Notes under the pieces: model-generated | The model's input: the letters and a program-made list of their open reading frames with translations, nothing else | Databases searched by the model: none | What the model was told of the DNA's origin: nothing | Assembly: GCA_021736575.1 (NCBI GenBank) | Contig: JAIPFP010000007.1 | Coordinates: forward strand, 1 to 52,412 | Direction: 5' to 3' | Source of the DNA: Pirellula sp. | GTDB lineage: Bacteria > Planctomycetota > Planctomycetia > Pirellulales > Pirellulaceae | DNA: 52,412 nt | Program-made: the position numbers and the translations under genes | In this document: positions 9,663-18,876 of the stretch, in pieces | Layout: the number at the start of each line of letters is the position of its first letter | Numbering within the stretch: position 1 is the first letter of the stretch

Positions 9663-10671
9663 AAGTTCTGGATCGCAAACGAGAAGTTTGGTCAGGCTGT
9701 TCGTTTTCGTTCGTCCCGCGATCTATTTTACCGCGATCTTCTTAGCCGCGATCTTCTTGACGGGGGGCGACTGTTCGTGTGCGTTCGCTCAACAACAGGC
9801 AGTTCCACTACCGGCTCAACCTCCAGGTCGTGCAATCGAGGTACAAGCACAAGCAATTCAGATACAACAGCTACAACAACGCGTTCTACCAATTGAACAG
9901 CGCAGGCAACCGCCTGTTGTTGCAGATGAGGATGTTGACGATGAGGATGCGGTAATTTGGGGACAGGGCGCTTTTCCTCAGATGGACCGCCAAACGATGC
10001 GCGAGTCCATGTTCGGTGCCTTGGGAGGATCCGAAGCAGCCTTCCAAAAACTCAAGCGAGAAAGCATCCGACGCGAATTGGACCGAATCAACGTCATTTG
10101 CTCACTCACCGATGAGCAACAGGAAAAGTTAAACAAGGCCATCGAAATCGATATTCAACATGTCCATGCCAAAATCGAGACCGCTCTGAGCAAATTTGAA
10201 TCGAAAATGACAGTGCAGCAGTTTCAACAAATTCAACAAGAAATTCATGCAGTCACCGGCACATACAACGCCATTTCAAAGCAAGATGGAGAAGTCTGGC
10301 GGAAAGTCCTTCGCGCTCAACTTACCGCAGAACAATCTACAAGAATCGAAGAGGACAAGCGGAAAGTGGAAGCGAACCAATCGCGAACGCAGCAGCTCAG
10401 AGTCCTTTTACGCTTGCAACGAAAACTCGGACTGACGGGAAAGCAAAGGAATGCATTGAGTGAATGGATCAAGGAGAAAAAGCAGACCCAATTTGATTTT
10501 GCGACCATTTGGAAATTGTTGGCTTCCGTCGACGACAACCAGATTCCATTCACAGCCACCCAGCGCAAGTTGCTTGCACAACCTCTCGGTCCGGCCGATC
10601 TCGCGAATATACCGACGGGCGAGTTCCCCCAATTTAATGCGGTTCCTATGATTCAGATTCGCCAACGATGA
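9643..10671 (+). CDS. secreted helical protein of unknown function
   Basis: A 342-aa protein with a long signal sequence or anchor (a hydrophobic run around residues 20-45, ending CAFAQQQ), a Gln/Pro-rich linker, and an acidic patch DEDVDDEDAV. A helical domain follows, with the motifs LTDEQQEKLNKAIEI, LTAEQSTRIEEDKR and LTGKQRNALSEWIKE. These Leu-Thr-x-x-Gln helices echo the preceding gene and suggest a common origin. It starts inside the previous gene and ends by an ATGA overlap with the next, so translation is coupled across all three. No catalytic motif is visible. Confidence 0.65.
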   Translation: MMRQSVRSSGSQTRSLVRLFVFVRPAIYFTAIFLAAIFLTGGDCSCAFAQQQAVPLPAQPPGRAIEVQAQAIQIQQLQQRVLPIEQRRQPPVVADEDVDDEDAVIWGQGAFPQMDRQTMRESMFGALGGSEAAFQKLKRESIRRELDRINVICSLTDEQQEKLNKAIEIDIQHVHAKIETALSKFESKMTVQQFQQIQQEIHAVTGTYNAISKQDGEVWRKVLRAQLTAEQSTRIEEDKRKVEANQSRTQQLRVLLRLQRKLGLTGKQRNALSEWIKEKKQTQFDFATIWKLLASVDDNQIPFTATQRKLLAQPLGPADLANIPTGEFPQFNAVPMIQIRQR

Positions 10672-11792
10672 ATAAGCTTGAGATGAACTACCAAAGTCCC
10701 CTTTTTCGTTCGAAGACCCGTAGCACTCCCAATGGGCTCCTGCTCCTGGTTGGATTCCTTGGCTTGTTTACGCAAGTTACAGACGCTCGTGCGCAGTCGA
10801 AGATTGGCCGAGATGGCAATGCAGTCCAGGGTCAAACCGTTCCGCGAGACGTTCGAGAGATTTACGATCGTGGATTACTTTGGCTTGAAAATACGCAAGA
10901 TGAGAGCGGTGGATGGAGCAAGTCGGGGGGGATGTCTGGAGGAGGTGTTTCCGGATTGGCTCTCATGGCGTTCCTTGCGTCCGGCGAAGACCCAAACTTC
11001 GGTAAATATAGCATACCGGTTCGCAAATCGATTCAGTCCATCATTCGAGGGCAGAATCCAAACACTGGGTATCTTGGCGATAGCATGTACCAACATGGGT
11101 TCGCGACTCTTGCGTTGGCGGAAGCTTATGGCGCGGTTGACGAGCGAAATTTTTGGCCTGCCGATGCGGATATCAAACGCACTCGATCGATAGGTCAGGC
11201 ATTGGAACTGGCGATTCGAACATCGGTAACTAGCCAGGACAAGAACACCTATGGCGGCTGGCGATATTCGCCCGACGCGAGCGACTCGGATACATCGGTT
11301 GCCGGTGCGATTCTGATGTCGCTTTTGGCGGCTCGCAACGCTGGGATCGAAGTCCCAGACAAGAATATCGACCGAGCCATCAAGTACTTTACAGGCATGA
11401 CGTCCAGCAGTGGGCAAGTAGCCTATGCAGGTGGCATGGGTGGTTTTGATAATTCACCGGCGAGAGTCTCCATAGCCACCTTGGTCTACGCCATTGCCGG
11501 CAGAAAAGACCTCAAGGAATTCAAGGCTACCTCTTCGTTTCTGAAATCGTCGGATTCGAACGAGGTGAATGATCATTATGGCGAGTACACGGCTTACTAC
11601 AAAGCCCAGGCGCTCTTCCAGACGGATTTGCCTACTTGGGAGAAATGGAATAAGAATCTCATTCTAGAACTCAAGAAGAAGCAGAAATCAGACGGCCATT
11701 TTGACGGCAATTTTGGACCTGCAGTCGCAACGTCGATGAACCTCTTGGCTCTTGCTCTTAATTTTCGCTTTTTACCAATTTACGAACGATAG
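10668..11792 (+). CDS. secreted alpha-toroid (squalene cyclase/prenyltransferase fold) protein
   Basis: A 374-aa protein with an N-terminal signal (hydrophobic GLLLLVGFLGLFTQV, then DARAQS). The mature part carries repeats typical of the alpha/alpha-toroid fold: DRGLLWLENTQDESGGW, YGGWRYSPDASDSDTSV and HFDGNFGPAVATSMNLLAL. Planctomycetes encode many such secreted proteins annotated as prenyltransferase/squalene-oxidase repeat proteins. They lack the DxDD acid of true cyclases, and I see none here, so a structural or binding role is more likely than terpene cyclisation. The ATG overlaps the previous stop (ATGA). Confidence 0.75.
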   Translation: MNKLEMNYQSPLFRSKTRSTPNGLLLLVGFLGLFTQVTDARAQSKIGRDGNAVQGQTVPRDVREIYDRGLLWLENTQDESGGWSKSGGMSGGGVSGLALMAFLASGEDPNFGKYSIPVRKSIQSIIRGQNPNTGYLGDSMYQHGFATLALAEAYGAVDERNFWPADADIKRTRSIGQALELAIRTSVTSQDKNTYGGWRYSPDASDSDTSVAGAILMSLLAARNAGIEVPDKNIDRAIKYFTGMTSSSGQVAYAGGMGGFDNSPARVSIATLVYAIAGRKDLKEFKATSSFLKSSDSNEVNDHYGEYTAYYKAQALFQTDLPTWEKWNKNLILELKKKQKSDGHFDGNFGPAVATSMNLLALALNFRFLPIYER

Positions 11793-11809
11793 AACATCGA
11801 TTGGCCCAT

Positions 11810-14710
11810 ATGCATTTCACAAAAACAATCGTGTTGATCGTCTGTCATTTTGCTGTGTTGCAATGGGCGAACATTCAAGCTGCCGACCCCAAACCTGCAA
11901 TTCCACCGAAGATTGACAAATCGATTGGAACGCTTCATTTGATTGGCGGAGATGTTTACAGAGGAGAAATCGCGAGCGGCTCCAATCAAGAAGCCAACGG
12001 TGCTCTGATCTGGCGGTGCCCTGCATTCGCTTCGGACTTGATCGTCCCATGGAACGCAATCGACCGATTGACACAGCCCAACTTAGAAGCTCCGCAACCA
12101 GAACCTCAGTCTACGGACTCCAGTGCGGAAATGTTTGTGTTCGAACTGCAATCCGGCGAAACCATATCGGGACGATTTGCAAACATGATGGATCCATGGA
12201 TTGAAGTGGAGAGTCCGTTGGCGGGGAAACATAAACTGCCTATTGAATCCATTCGAAGCATCTTGCGCATTAGGCCAACGATGGTTGCCCAGGGCGGCTC
12301 GCTTGCCATCTCGGACTGGAAACAAGTTGCGCCGCCCATCAAGGCCGGGGGCCGAAGCAAGTGGTTCGAACGGACGGGTTCCTACGATACGGAAACGGCA
12401 GGGACAGCCATCACGCAGCAAGTCGTGGTTCCTGACTTGGTTGCCATCGACATCGAAGTCGCTTGGGAGCAAGCCAGCCCGAATTGGATGTTGACGCTCG
12501 GTGAACCGCGTCGCATGGAGTTGCATTTCCGAAAGCTCGAAACGCGAAACATGATCTCGATCACGATTCTTGTCGATGATGAACTTTCAGCAGATATTGA
12601 AACGGCTCAGATTCCAAGCGACGGATTGAGCTCGATATCTCTGAGGATGCTGTGCGATTCCAATCGAGGTCGCTTTGTGTTATTGCAGAATGGAATTCCC
12701 ATCGCGCAATTGCGTTTAACGAAGTCGATGCGATTGACCGGTCGGCATAGCCTGACATTCACCAATATCGCGCAAGGCCAGATCTCTCTCCGCGAACTGA
12801 GAGTCCATCCGTCGGTTTTCACTGCCCCGTTCATGAAACCCAAGGGAGCGCCAAACGCAAATCCTGATGAGGCTCGCGTTATCGAAACACTATTGCGCAA
12901 CGGAGAAACCTTTGTTGGCCGGCCAAGCCAATTCGACGCCGCCACGCGATCCTTTGGATTTGCGGACGGAAACGCCAACCTTGGCCGCGTTTCGATTGAG
13001 CAAGTCGAGAGAATCGAGTTTCCGCCCAGCGAAACAACGACCACATCCAACGAGAGCAAACCCTTTTTTGTGGCGGAACTCAAGTCGGGAGCCAGGTATT
13101 TCGGGCAAGCTGCCAAAATGCAAGGGGACAAAATCCTCTTGACCGTCGATTCCATTAAGACCACTGTGAAAATTCCTGTTCAAGACATCCAATCGATGGG
13201 GCTGAGCGTTTCGCGAGCAATCAATCCCAAAAAAATCGACTTGACGGGAATGATGAAGTTTGTGTCACCGTGGACAACATCGACGGGAATGATCGATCGA
13301 GTCGCGGCCATTGCGACTGAGGGAAATGGTGCAGACAATCGTCCAAAACTATTCTGGAAACCATTCGCAACGAACTCCGTTGCACTGGCTCGAGATGCGA
13401 CAGGCACAATCGAGCCTATATTGATTGGGCCGGCAAAGTCCGTCAACGATTTGACGGTTGCCCGAAACGTGAATCCAAAGACAGGGCAAAAGCCGACCGT
13501 ACCAGATTTTGGCCGACCTTTGAAATCCGATGAGCCATCGCTGTTCCTAAAGAGCGGCGACTGTTTCCCCGCCGTGGTGGACAGCATTGACGAAACACAA
13601 ATGAAATTCAAGTCTGAGATTTTCGAGGCGGGCCAAATTGAGAATGAGTACGTGCGAGGTATCCGAGTACTTGCCTATACCGGCACCGACATCAATGAAA
13701 AAGGAGTCCGAAAAAGACTGCTCACTTTACCTCGCTCGCAGCGAAGCAATCCTCCTTCTCATTTGATTGTTTCCAGAGAAGGAGATGCCATTCGCGGCCA
13801 TTTGAAGGGGCTGACACCGGATATCGCAACCATGGAGGTCCGCGGATCGGAGTGTGCAATCATGATGAAGACAGTAGCTGAAATCATTTGGTTGCTCGAC
13901 GCGCCCGAAATCGTTCCGCTCGGAAAGGAACTCGAGAAAAAATCGACTCCTGAAATCGAACCGAAGTCAAACGGTTCCGAGTCGAATCGTGAGCTTGAGT
14001 GTCAAGCGTTGTTCAGTTCGGGCACTCGCCTCAGCGTTGTGCCTGACCGCATCGAGAACGGAATCCTATACGGCCAACATCCTCAATTAGGTAATTGCCA
14101 AATCGATCTTTCCAAGATCGCTCGATTGGTGCTTGGGGATGCGATTATGGAGGAAGCCGAAAGGAACCGATTTGGGAAATGGCGACTTGAAAACGCCATC
14201 GATCCCAAGTTCGTCAATGATTTGGATTCGCCCGAAGAAGGTGGGGAAGCCAACAATCCGAATTCGGTGTTTGCGAAAATGATAGGTGAAGCGGCACCCG
14301 AATTTGAACTTAAGAAGCTGGACGGGACATTGTTGCGATTATCCGACCTACGAGGGAAAATTGTTGTACTCGATTTCTGGGCAACATGGTGCGGACCATG
14401 TATTGCATCGTTGCCAAAGTTGACTGAGATTTCGCAAGAGTACAAAGGTGCGGGCGTTGAATTGGTCACGATCAATATCGAACAGAAACCGGCCGAGATT
14501 CAAGCCATGTTGAGCAGGCTGGAGATCAATCCAACGGTCGTCCTGGACTCGGACGGTGCGATCGCGAGGGCTTATCGAGCACAGGCGATTCCGCAAACAG
14601 TCGTAATTGATCGAATGGGAAATGTTTCTCAAGTTATCGTTGGTGCTGGAGATTCATCGGAGAAAAAAGTCCGCGAAACACTCGATATGATGCTAAACAC
14701 CAAGCTATGA
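11810..14710 (+). CDS. large secreted repeat protein with C-terminal TlpA-like thioredoxin domain
   Basis: A 967-aa protein. The ATG at 11810 is preferred to a TTG three codons earlier. A signal peptide ends about residue 24. Residues ~41-87, 110-152, 358-402, 421-463, 577-625, 651-695 and 732-777 look like seven copies of a small beta-barrel repeat. Each opens with a line such as FELQSGETISGRF or AELKSGARYFGQ. Residues ~155-345 resemble a LamG/concanavalin-like domain. From about 825 a TlpA/ResA-type thioredoxin domain contains WATWCGPC near residue 858 and the cis-Pro turn QAIPQTVVID. The redox domain probably reduces or exchanges disulfides outside the cytoplasmic membrane; its substrate is unknown. 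Last gene of the operon that starts at 5429. Confidence 0.75.
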   Translation: MHFTKTIVLIVCHFAVLQWANIQAADPKPAIPPKIDKSIGTLHLIGGDVYRGEIASGSNQEANGALIWRCPAFASDLIVPWNAIDRLTQPNLEAPQPEPQSTDSSAEMFVFELQSGETISGRFANMMDPWIEVESPLAGKHKLPIESIRSILRIRPTMVAQGGSLAISDWKQVAPPIKAGGRSKWFERTGSYDTETAGTAITQQVVVPDLVAIDIEVAWEQASPNWMLTLGEPRRMELHFRKLETRNMISITILVDDELSADIETAQIPSDGLSSISLRMLCDSNRGRFVLLQNGIPIAQLRLTKSMRLTGRHSLTFTNIAQGQISLRELRVHPSVFTAPFMKPKGAPNANPDEARVIETLLRNGETFVGRPSQFDAATRSFGFADGNANLGRVSIEQVERIEFPPSETTTTSNESKPFFVAELKSGARYFGQAAKMQGDKILLTVDSIKTTVKIPVQDIQSMGLSVSRAINPKKIDLTGMMKFVSPWTTSTGMIDRVAAIATEGNGADNRPKLFWKPFATNSVALARDATGTIEPILIGPAKSVNDLTVARNVNPKTGQKPTVPDFGRPLKSDEPSLFLKSGDCFPAVVDSIDETQMKFKSEIFEAGQIENEYVRGIRVLAYTGTDINEKGVRKRLLTLPRSQRSNPPSHLIVSREGDAIRGHLKGLTPDIATMEVRGSECAIMMKTVAEIIWLLDAPEIVPLGKELEKKSTPEIEPKSNGSESNRELECQALFSSGTRLSVVPDRIENGILYGQHPQLGNCQIDLSKIARLVLGDAIMEEAERNRFGKWRLENAIDPKFVNDLDSPEEGGEANNPNSVFAKMIGEAAPEFELKKLDGTLLRLSDLRGKIVVLDFWATWCGPCIASLPKLTEISQEYKGAGVELVTINIEQKPAEIQAMLSRLEINPTVVLDSDGAIARAYRAQAIPQTVVIDRMGNVSQVIVGAGDSSEKKVRETLDMMLNTKL

Positions 14711-14732
14711 GGTGAGCGGCAGATTGCAGCAT

Positions 14733-14764
14733 CCACATCTTTTGTTCTTGCTCCCCTCGCCCTG
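14733..14764 (-). repeat. 32-bp copy of the end of the 43-kb palindromic element
   Basis: In the 57-bp gap between two convergent genes, 30 of 32 bases match the reverse complement of 43429-43460, which lies just inside the right end of the 594-bp element. The rest of that element is absent. It may be a remnant, or a common short repeat used between convergent genes. Confidence 0.6.
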
Positions 14765-14767
14765 AAG

Positions 14768-17761
14768 CTACTTTAGACCTTCCAAATAAGCGAGCAGATC
14801 GGCCGCTTGCTGTTTGGTTAGATTGGATAGTAGCTCGACAGGCATGAGCGATTGAGTCGACCGTTTTTCCATTTCAATACTATCGATAGCAATTTTGATT
14901 GGTTCGCCTGTACCAGGTTGCAATGTCAGCTCCTCATCCGTACGTTTTAGTACTCGGCCGATAGTCGTGGAGCCGTCGCTCTTTAAGACGATGATGGCTT
15001 GATACGCTTCCTCGATAGACTCATCCGGTTTGATGATCTGATCCAGAAGTTTTTCTCGGGGATACTTCTTACCGATTTTGCTTAGATCCGGACCGGTGGA
15101 TTTTGCCTGCCCATCCACCCGATGGCATTGATTACACTGTCCTACCCCTCTTTCAAACAGCTTCTTTCCTGTATCGCTTTTGCCATCTACGGCGAGAAGT
15201 GTGGCAGGTGACCAACCGCTTCCCAGTCGCTCAATCCGCTGATCCGGTCTCGCCAATGGCTCGATAGCATCCCGAATGACATCTTCGCTTTCAAGCGCTC
15301 GAAGGATGATGGAATCTCGGAACGCTTTAGGGACGCTGCCACTTCTCAACGCGTGAACGAGAAGCATACCGCTGGTCGAATCTGCTAAGAGTCGCTCACA
15401 CGCCGCCATTCGCTCTTGGTCGTTCACCTGCCCAACAGGAGCGGTAACCCGATCCAAAGCAACTCGAATCGACTCATCCTTTGGAAGTTGGAGGATCCAG
15501 TCGTGGATCAACTGCACTCCTTTTTCGTCCACGGAGTGGGCACCGATATGAGGCATTCGTCCCGTACCAGACTTCGCCATGCGATAAAGGATCAATGACT
15601 GGGCCGGTGAACCGGGTGCGATTAACTTAGCATCGCGAAATCCATAGTCGCCCTTCATCGGTGGCATATCCACCGACTTTGTGTCAGCTAACGATTTGGC
15701 AAAGGGCATGTCAAGTGTCGACGATCCCACCGCTCCAAACATATGGCAGTGCGCGCAGTTTACGTGGAGATACGATCGCGCTCGGACGTTGAGTGAGGCT
15801 GCCGAATTTTCCGCAGATGCCATGCAAGTGAACCGTTCGTCGCTTGCAGGCTGCTTTTCCTTTCCGAGTGCAGCAAATCCTTGTCGAATCAAGGTTCGCC
15901 AGCTATCCGATTTTTCTTGTGGCTTTCTCAGTTGAGCTTCCAACATGCCAAGCGATTCACCCGCCCATGTTGTGTGACAAGTTCTGCATTGGGTTCGAGA
16001 TGGGAAATTCCATGTCAATTTATGGTTAGGTTGTTTCGGATCATCTGAGTTAAGGGCAACGGATCTTTGACCCCCATCGGCGGGAACGAGAGTGGCATCG
16101 GATTGGTCATCGTTCCAACGATAGCTGTAGTAACGCCAATCCGCGACTGCGTTCAAGTGAGCAATCTGAGTTTCTAACGCGATACGGCTTGATTCATCCC
16201 CAGGGCGCAATTGAATCGTATAGGTTTTGGCAAGTACGGTACCGGGCGGATATTTAACTTTGGTTTTGAACCAGTCAATGGTTGGTTGTTCGTCTTGGTA
16301 AAAGGTCGCTTGCCCATCGCCTGGGATCGCCAACAAATATTCGGCTTGGGCGCCATCGGCCCACATCGAGGCATTGAGTTCATACGTCGCGACGCCTGGG
16401 GCTGGCTCGCGAGTCTTGATGTCGGACCACAGTCCGGAGCGCGAGAGTGCAAAAGGGAACTGCTTCTTCTGCTGGCTGGGCTCTTTCTTTGCTTCCGGAT
16501 TCTCTTTGAATCGGTACAACCCTGCCTTTTGTTGATCGTTCGAATAGTCGCAAACCAACAGATCTCCATCGTGATCGATCGCAAAGCAAATCGGCTTGAC
16601 GTTGCTGGCTGCGATTTCGATCGGCAACGCCACCTTTTCCTTGTCGAATCCAACGGACCAGAATCGTTTCGTAATCCAATCGCCAAAAATGTATTTGCCT
16701 TGCAATCCGGTCAGTTGCGTCCCGCGATAGACGAAACCACCTGTGACCGATGCGGCGTCCGCATGAGAAAGGACAACATCCGCAGGGAGGATGGGCGTTG
16801 GCCCGACTTTGCAATGAATGTTGACGTCTCCTGGCCCCTCTTTGATGGACCATCCGTAGTTGCCGCCCGATCGAACGCGATAGACCATCTCGTACATTTC
16901 CCATCCAACATCGCCAACCCATAGATCGCCCGTGGCCTTATCAAAGCTCATCCGCCACGGATTGCGAAATCCGAATGCATAGACCTCATGTTTGACACCT
17001 GAAAGATGAACGAATGGATTGTCTTTTGGAATCGAGTATTTTCTGTCCGTGTCGGGACGATCCACATCGATTCGCAAGATCGAAGCGTAGAGATCCGTGA
17101 TGTCTTGACCCGTACTCAACCTATCTGGAGGCGAAGGAACTTCGAGGTCACCAATCGAAATGTAGAGATAACCATCGGGTCCGAAAAGGAGCGTGCAGCC
17201 ATTGTGACCGCCCCCTCCGCAGGTCAATATTGTTTTCTCGCTTGTGAGATCGATAGTGGGTTCCGGATCCTCCGTAACTCGAAAGCGTGCAATGTGAGTG
17301 CCATTGGGGTCCTTGGGGCTCGTTGGATTGACGATATAGCAAACGTATGCAAATCGGTTTTCCAAGAAGTTGGGATGAAACACGATGCTGTAGACATCGA
17401 TCCTCTTTTGGGCAGGTAAGATCGATTGCAAATCGCACATTAGACTCGGCTGAAGATCGGGGTGGGATTCCGAAAATGAGACCACTTTGCCTTTCTGCTC
17501 AACGACGACCAGCCGATCCGTTCCGGGCAAGGGGACCATAGCAACTGGCCCAGTGAATTCTTGCTTTGGATACGCCCGCTCCAGGACAAAGGGCAAGGGA
17601 GGGTCGGGGGTTCCAACAAACATGGAATCGTTCCATGGAACCCTTTTCGTGGACTCTTGTGCGAAACTATCGCATGTCATTGCCACCAAGCAGGCAGCAA
17701 CCCAAAAAAGCAAAAGCGGGTTGTTCATAGCATTGGCGGTTGATCGGCGTTGAATGTGCAT
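14768..17761 (-). CDS. PQQ/sorbosone-dehydrogenase-like protein with c-type heme domains
   Basis: A 997-aa secreted protein. The signal peptide is FWVAACLVAMTCDSFAQ. The first ~430 residues form a glucose/sorbosone dehydrogenase-type beta-propeller, with GGGGHNGCTLLFGPDGYLYI and GFRNPWRMSFDKATGDLWVGD as landmarks. The middle holds CRTCH and CAHCH motifs. The C terminus has CNQCH near residue 876, followed by the planctomycete/verrucomicrobial heme-binding domain with its IKPDESIEEAYQ stretch. This suggests a periplasmic sugar or alcohol oxidase that passes electrons to its own heme groups. An AGGA box lies 12 nt before the chosen ATG; a second ATG 33 nt inside lacks one. It lies 40 nt downstream of the beta-propeller gene on the same strand, possibly co-transcribed. 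Confidence 0.85.
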   Translation of the reverse strand: MHIQRRSTANAMNNPLLLFWVAACLVAMTCDSFAQESTKRVPWNDSMFVGTPDPPLPFVLERAYPKQEFTGPVAMVPLPGTDRLVVVEQKGKVVSFSESHPDLQPSLMCDLQSILPAQKRIDVYSIVFHPNFLENRFAYVCYIVNPTSPKDPNGTHIARFRVTEDPEPTIDLTSEKTILTCGGGGHNGCTLLFGPDGYLYISIGDLEVPSPPDRLSTGQDITDLYASILRIDVDRPDTDRKYSIPKDNPFVHLSGVKHEVYAFGFRNPWRMSFDKATGDLWVGDVGWEMYEMVYRVRSGGNYGWSIKEGPGDVNIHCKVGPTPILPADVVLSHADAASVTGGFVYRGTQLTGLQGKYIFGDWITKRFWSVGFDKEKVALPIEIAASNVKPICFAIDHDGDLLVCDYSNDQQKAGLYRFKENPEAKKEPSQQKKQFPFALSRSGLWSDIKTREPAPGVATYELNASMWADGAQAEYLLAIPGDGQATFYQDEQPTIDWFKTKVKYPPGTVLAKTYTIQLRPGDESSRIALETQIAHLNAVADWRYYSYRWNDDQSDATLVPADGGQRSVALNSDDPKQPNHKLTWNFPSRTQCRTCHTTWAGESLGMLEAQLRKPQEKSDSWRTLIRQGFAALGKEKQPASDERFTCMASAENSAASLNVRARSYLHVNCAHCHMFGAVGSSTLDMPFAKSLADTKSVDMPPMKGDYGFRDAKLIAPGSPAQSLILYRMAKSGTGRMPHIGAHSVDEKGVQLIHDWILQLPKDESIRVALDRVTAPVGQVNDQERMAACERLLADSTSGMLLVHALRSGSVPKAFRDSIILRALESEDVIRDAIEPLARPDQRIERLGSGWSPATLLAVDGKSDTGKKLFERGVGQCNQCHRVDGQAKSTGPDLSKIGKKYPREKLLDQIIKPDESIEEAYQAIIVLKSDGSTTIGRVLKRTDEELTLQPGTGEPIKIAIDSIEMEKRSTQSLMPVELLSNLTKQQAADLLAYLEGLK

Positions 17762-17801
17762 GGCGGTAGGATCCTACTTCTCAAGTTTGCCTATATTTTG
17801 C

Positions 17802-18737
17802 CTATAATTTGCTTATAAGTTTTCTCGCCAACTTCGATTGCTCCTCATCTAAGACTTGCCAGCAAGCGAGCCCATTTCCAACGAGCTCATATTGATCAAA
17901 TTTCCAGCCAACCTTCATCTGCCGATCGATTTCGAAGATTTGAGGATTCTCTGGGCCGGCATGGCAATTGCCAACTACGATGTTGCCGTTCGGCAGTTCC
18001 TCAAGGCAGGTGGTCCATTTCAAATCGATGTTAGAACCCGGAACGCGATTCTTGATCTCCCAGACAATTTTTTTGTCGGGCGATACTTCGACAACACTAT
18101 TGCCACTCCCGGATGCGATCAACGTGTTTCCGTTTCGGAGTCGAATGGCGCCATAGACCCTCGTACCGATCGGGTAGTCCCAAATAACTTCACCAGCACG
18201 GTTGTATTCGGCGACGATCCCTGGTTGTTCCGAGCAAACAAGGTAAGTCTGTTGCGGCGTGATCCGCATCAGCCGAGTGGATTGCATTCCTCCTTGTTTC
18301 AGCGGAATCTCATGGACAATCTTCCCGTCGGAATCGACCTCGATGATCCGCCCCACGCCACTCTCGGCAATCACCGTGCGACCGTTCGGCAACCTGGCGA
18401 ACGCGTGAACGTCAACCTTCTTCCCGGCGTTCCCGTTCATCGTCGCTGAGTCGTAGCTCCAAACGACTTTATTTTGGAGTGACATCTCGGTGAGTTGGGT
18501 CCAATTGTCGTGGAATAGGATATTGCCGTTGGGCAGGAACTGCACGTCGTGATGCCCTGCGTGCCCTTGTGCCGGTCCTGTTGTCTTGTGGGACCATAAA
18601 ACTTTGCCTTCGGCATCGCATATCGCGACAATGTTTTTGCCGTACGAAGCGCTTACCAGCACCAGCCGTTCAGCGCGCGAGTTTCCAGCAAAGAAAAGAG
18701 TTGCCACAAGTGCAAAAAGCAGGACACCGGGTTTCAT
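17802..18737 (-). CDS. secreted beta-propeller (PQQ-like repeat) protein
   Basis: A 311-aa protein with a signal peptide (MKPGVLLFALVATLFFAGNSRA). The mature part is built of repeats such as LPNGNILFHDNW, LPNGRTVIAES, LRNGNTLIASGSGNSVVEV and LPNGNIVVGN, each pairing a 'P/R-N-G-N' turn with a following VxW strand. This is the six-bladed propeller of the PQQ-like/arylsulfotransferase-like group. No catalytic residues can be picked out, so binding or sensing is as likely as catalysis. It sits directly upstream of the dehydrogenase/cytochrome gene on the minus strand. Confidence 0.75.
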   Translation of the reverse strand: MKPGVLLFALVATLFFAGNSRAERLVLVSASYGKNIVAICDAEGKVLWSHKTTGPAQGHAGHHDVQFLPNGNILFHDNWTQLTEMSLQNKVVWSYDSATMNGNAGKKVDVHAFARLPNGRTVIAESGVGRIIEVDSDGKIVHEIPLKQGGMQSTRLMRITPQQTYLVCSEQPGIVAEYNRAGEVIWDYPIGTRVYGAIRLRNGNTLIASGSGNSVVEVSPDKKIVWEIKNRVPGSNIDLKWTTCLEELPNGNIVVGNCHAGPENPQIFEIDRQMKVGWKFDQYELVGNGLACWQVLDEEQSKLARKLISKL

Positions 18738-18876
18738 GGTTGCGGTCGTTTCAACAAAGGGAGAGTTGCGAGGGGCTAAATTCTAGACCCATCATTGTAA
18801 ACCATCATGAACTGGCGTGCAGCGTCGCCCTTTGCACTTGCTCTCGACGGACAGAACACCAGGAATGACCGTTCGT

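Noticed and set aside
16211..16924. 237-codon plus-strand frame inside the dehydrogenase gene
   Set aside because: It is antisense to a well-supported protein with heme motifs and shows no domain of its own.
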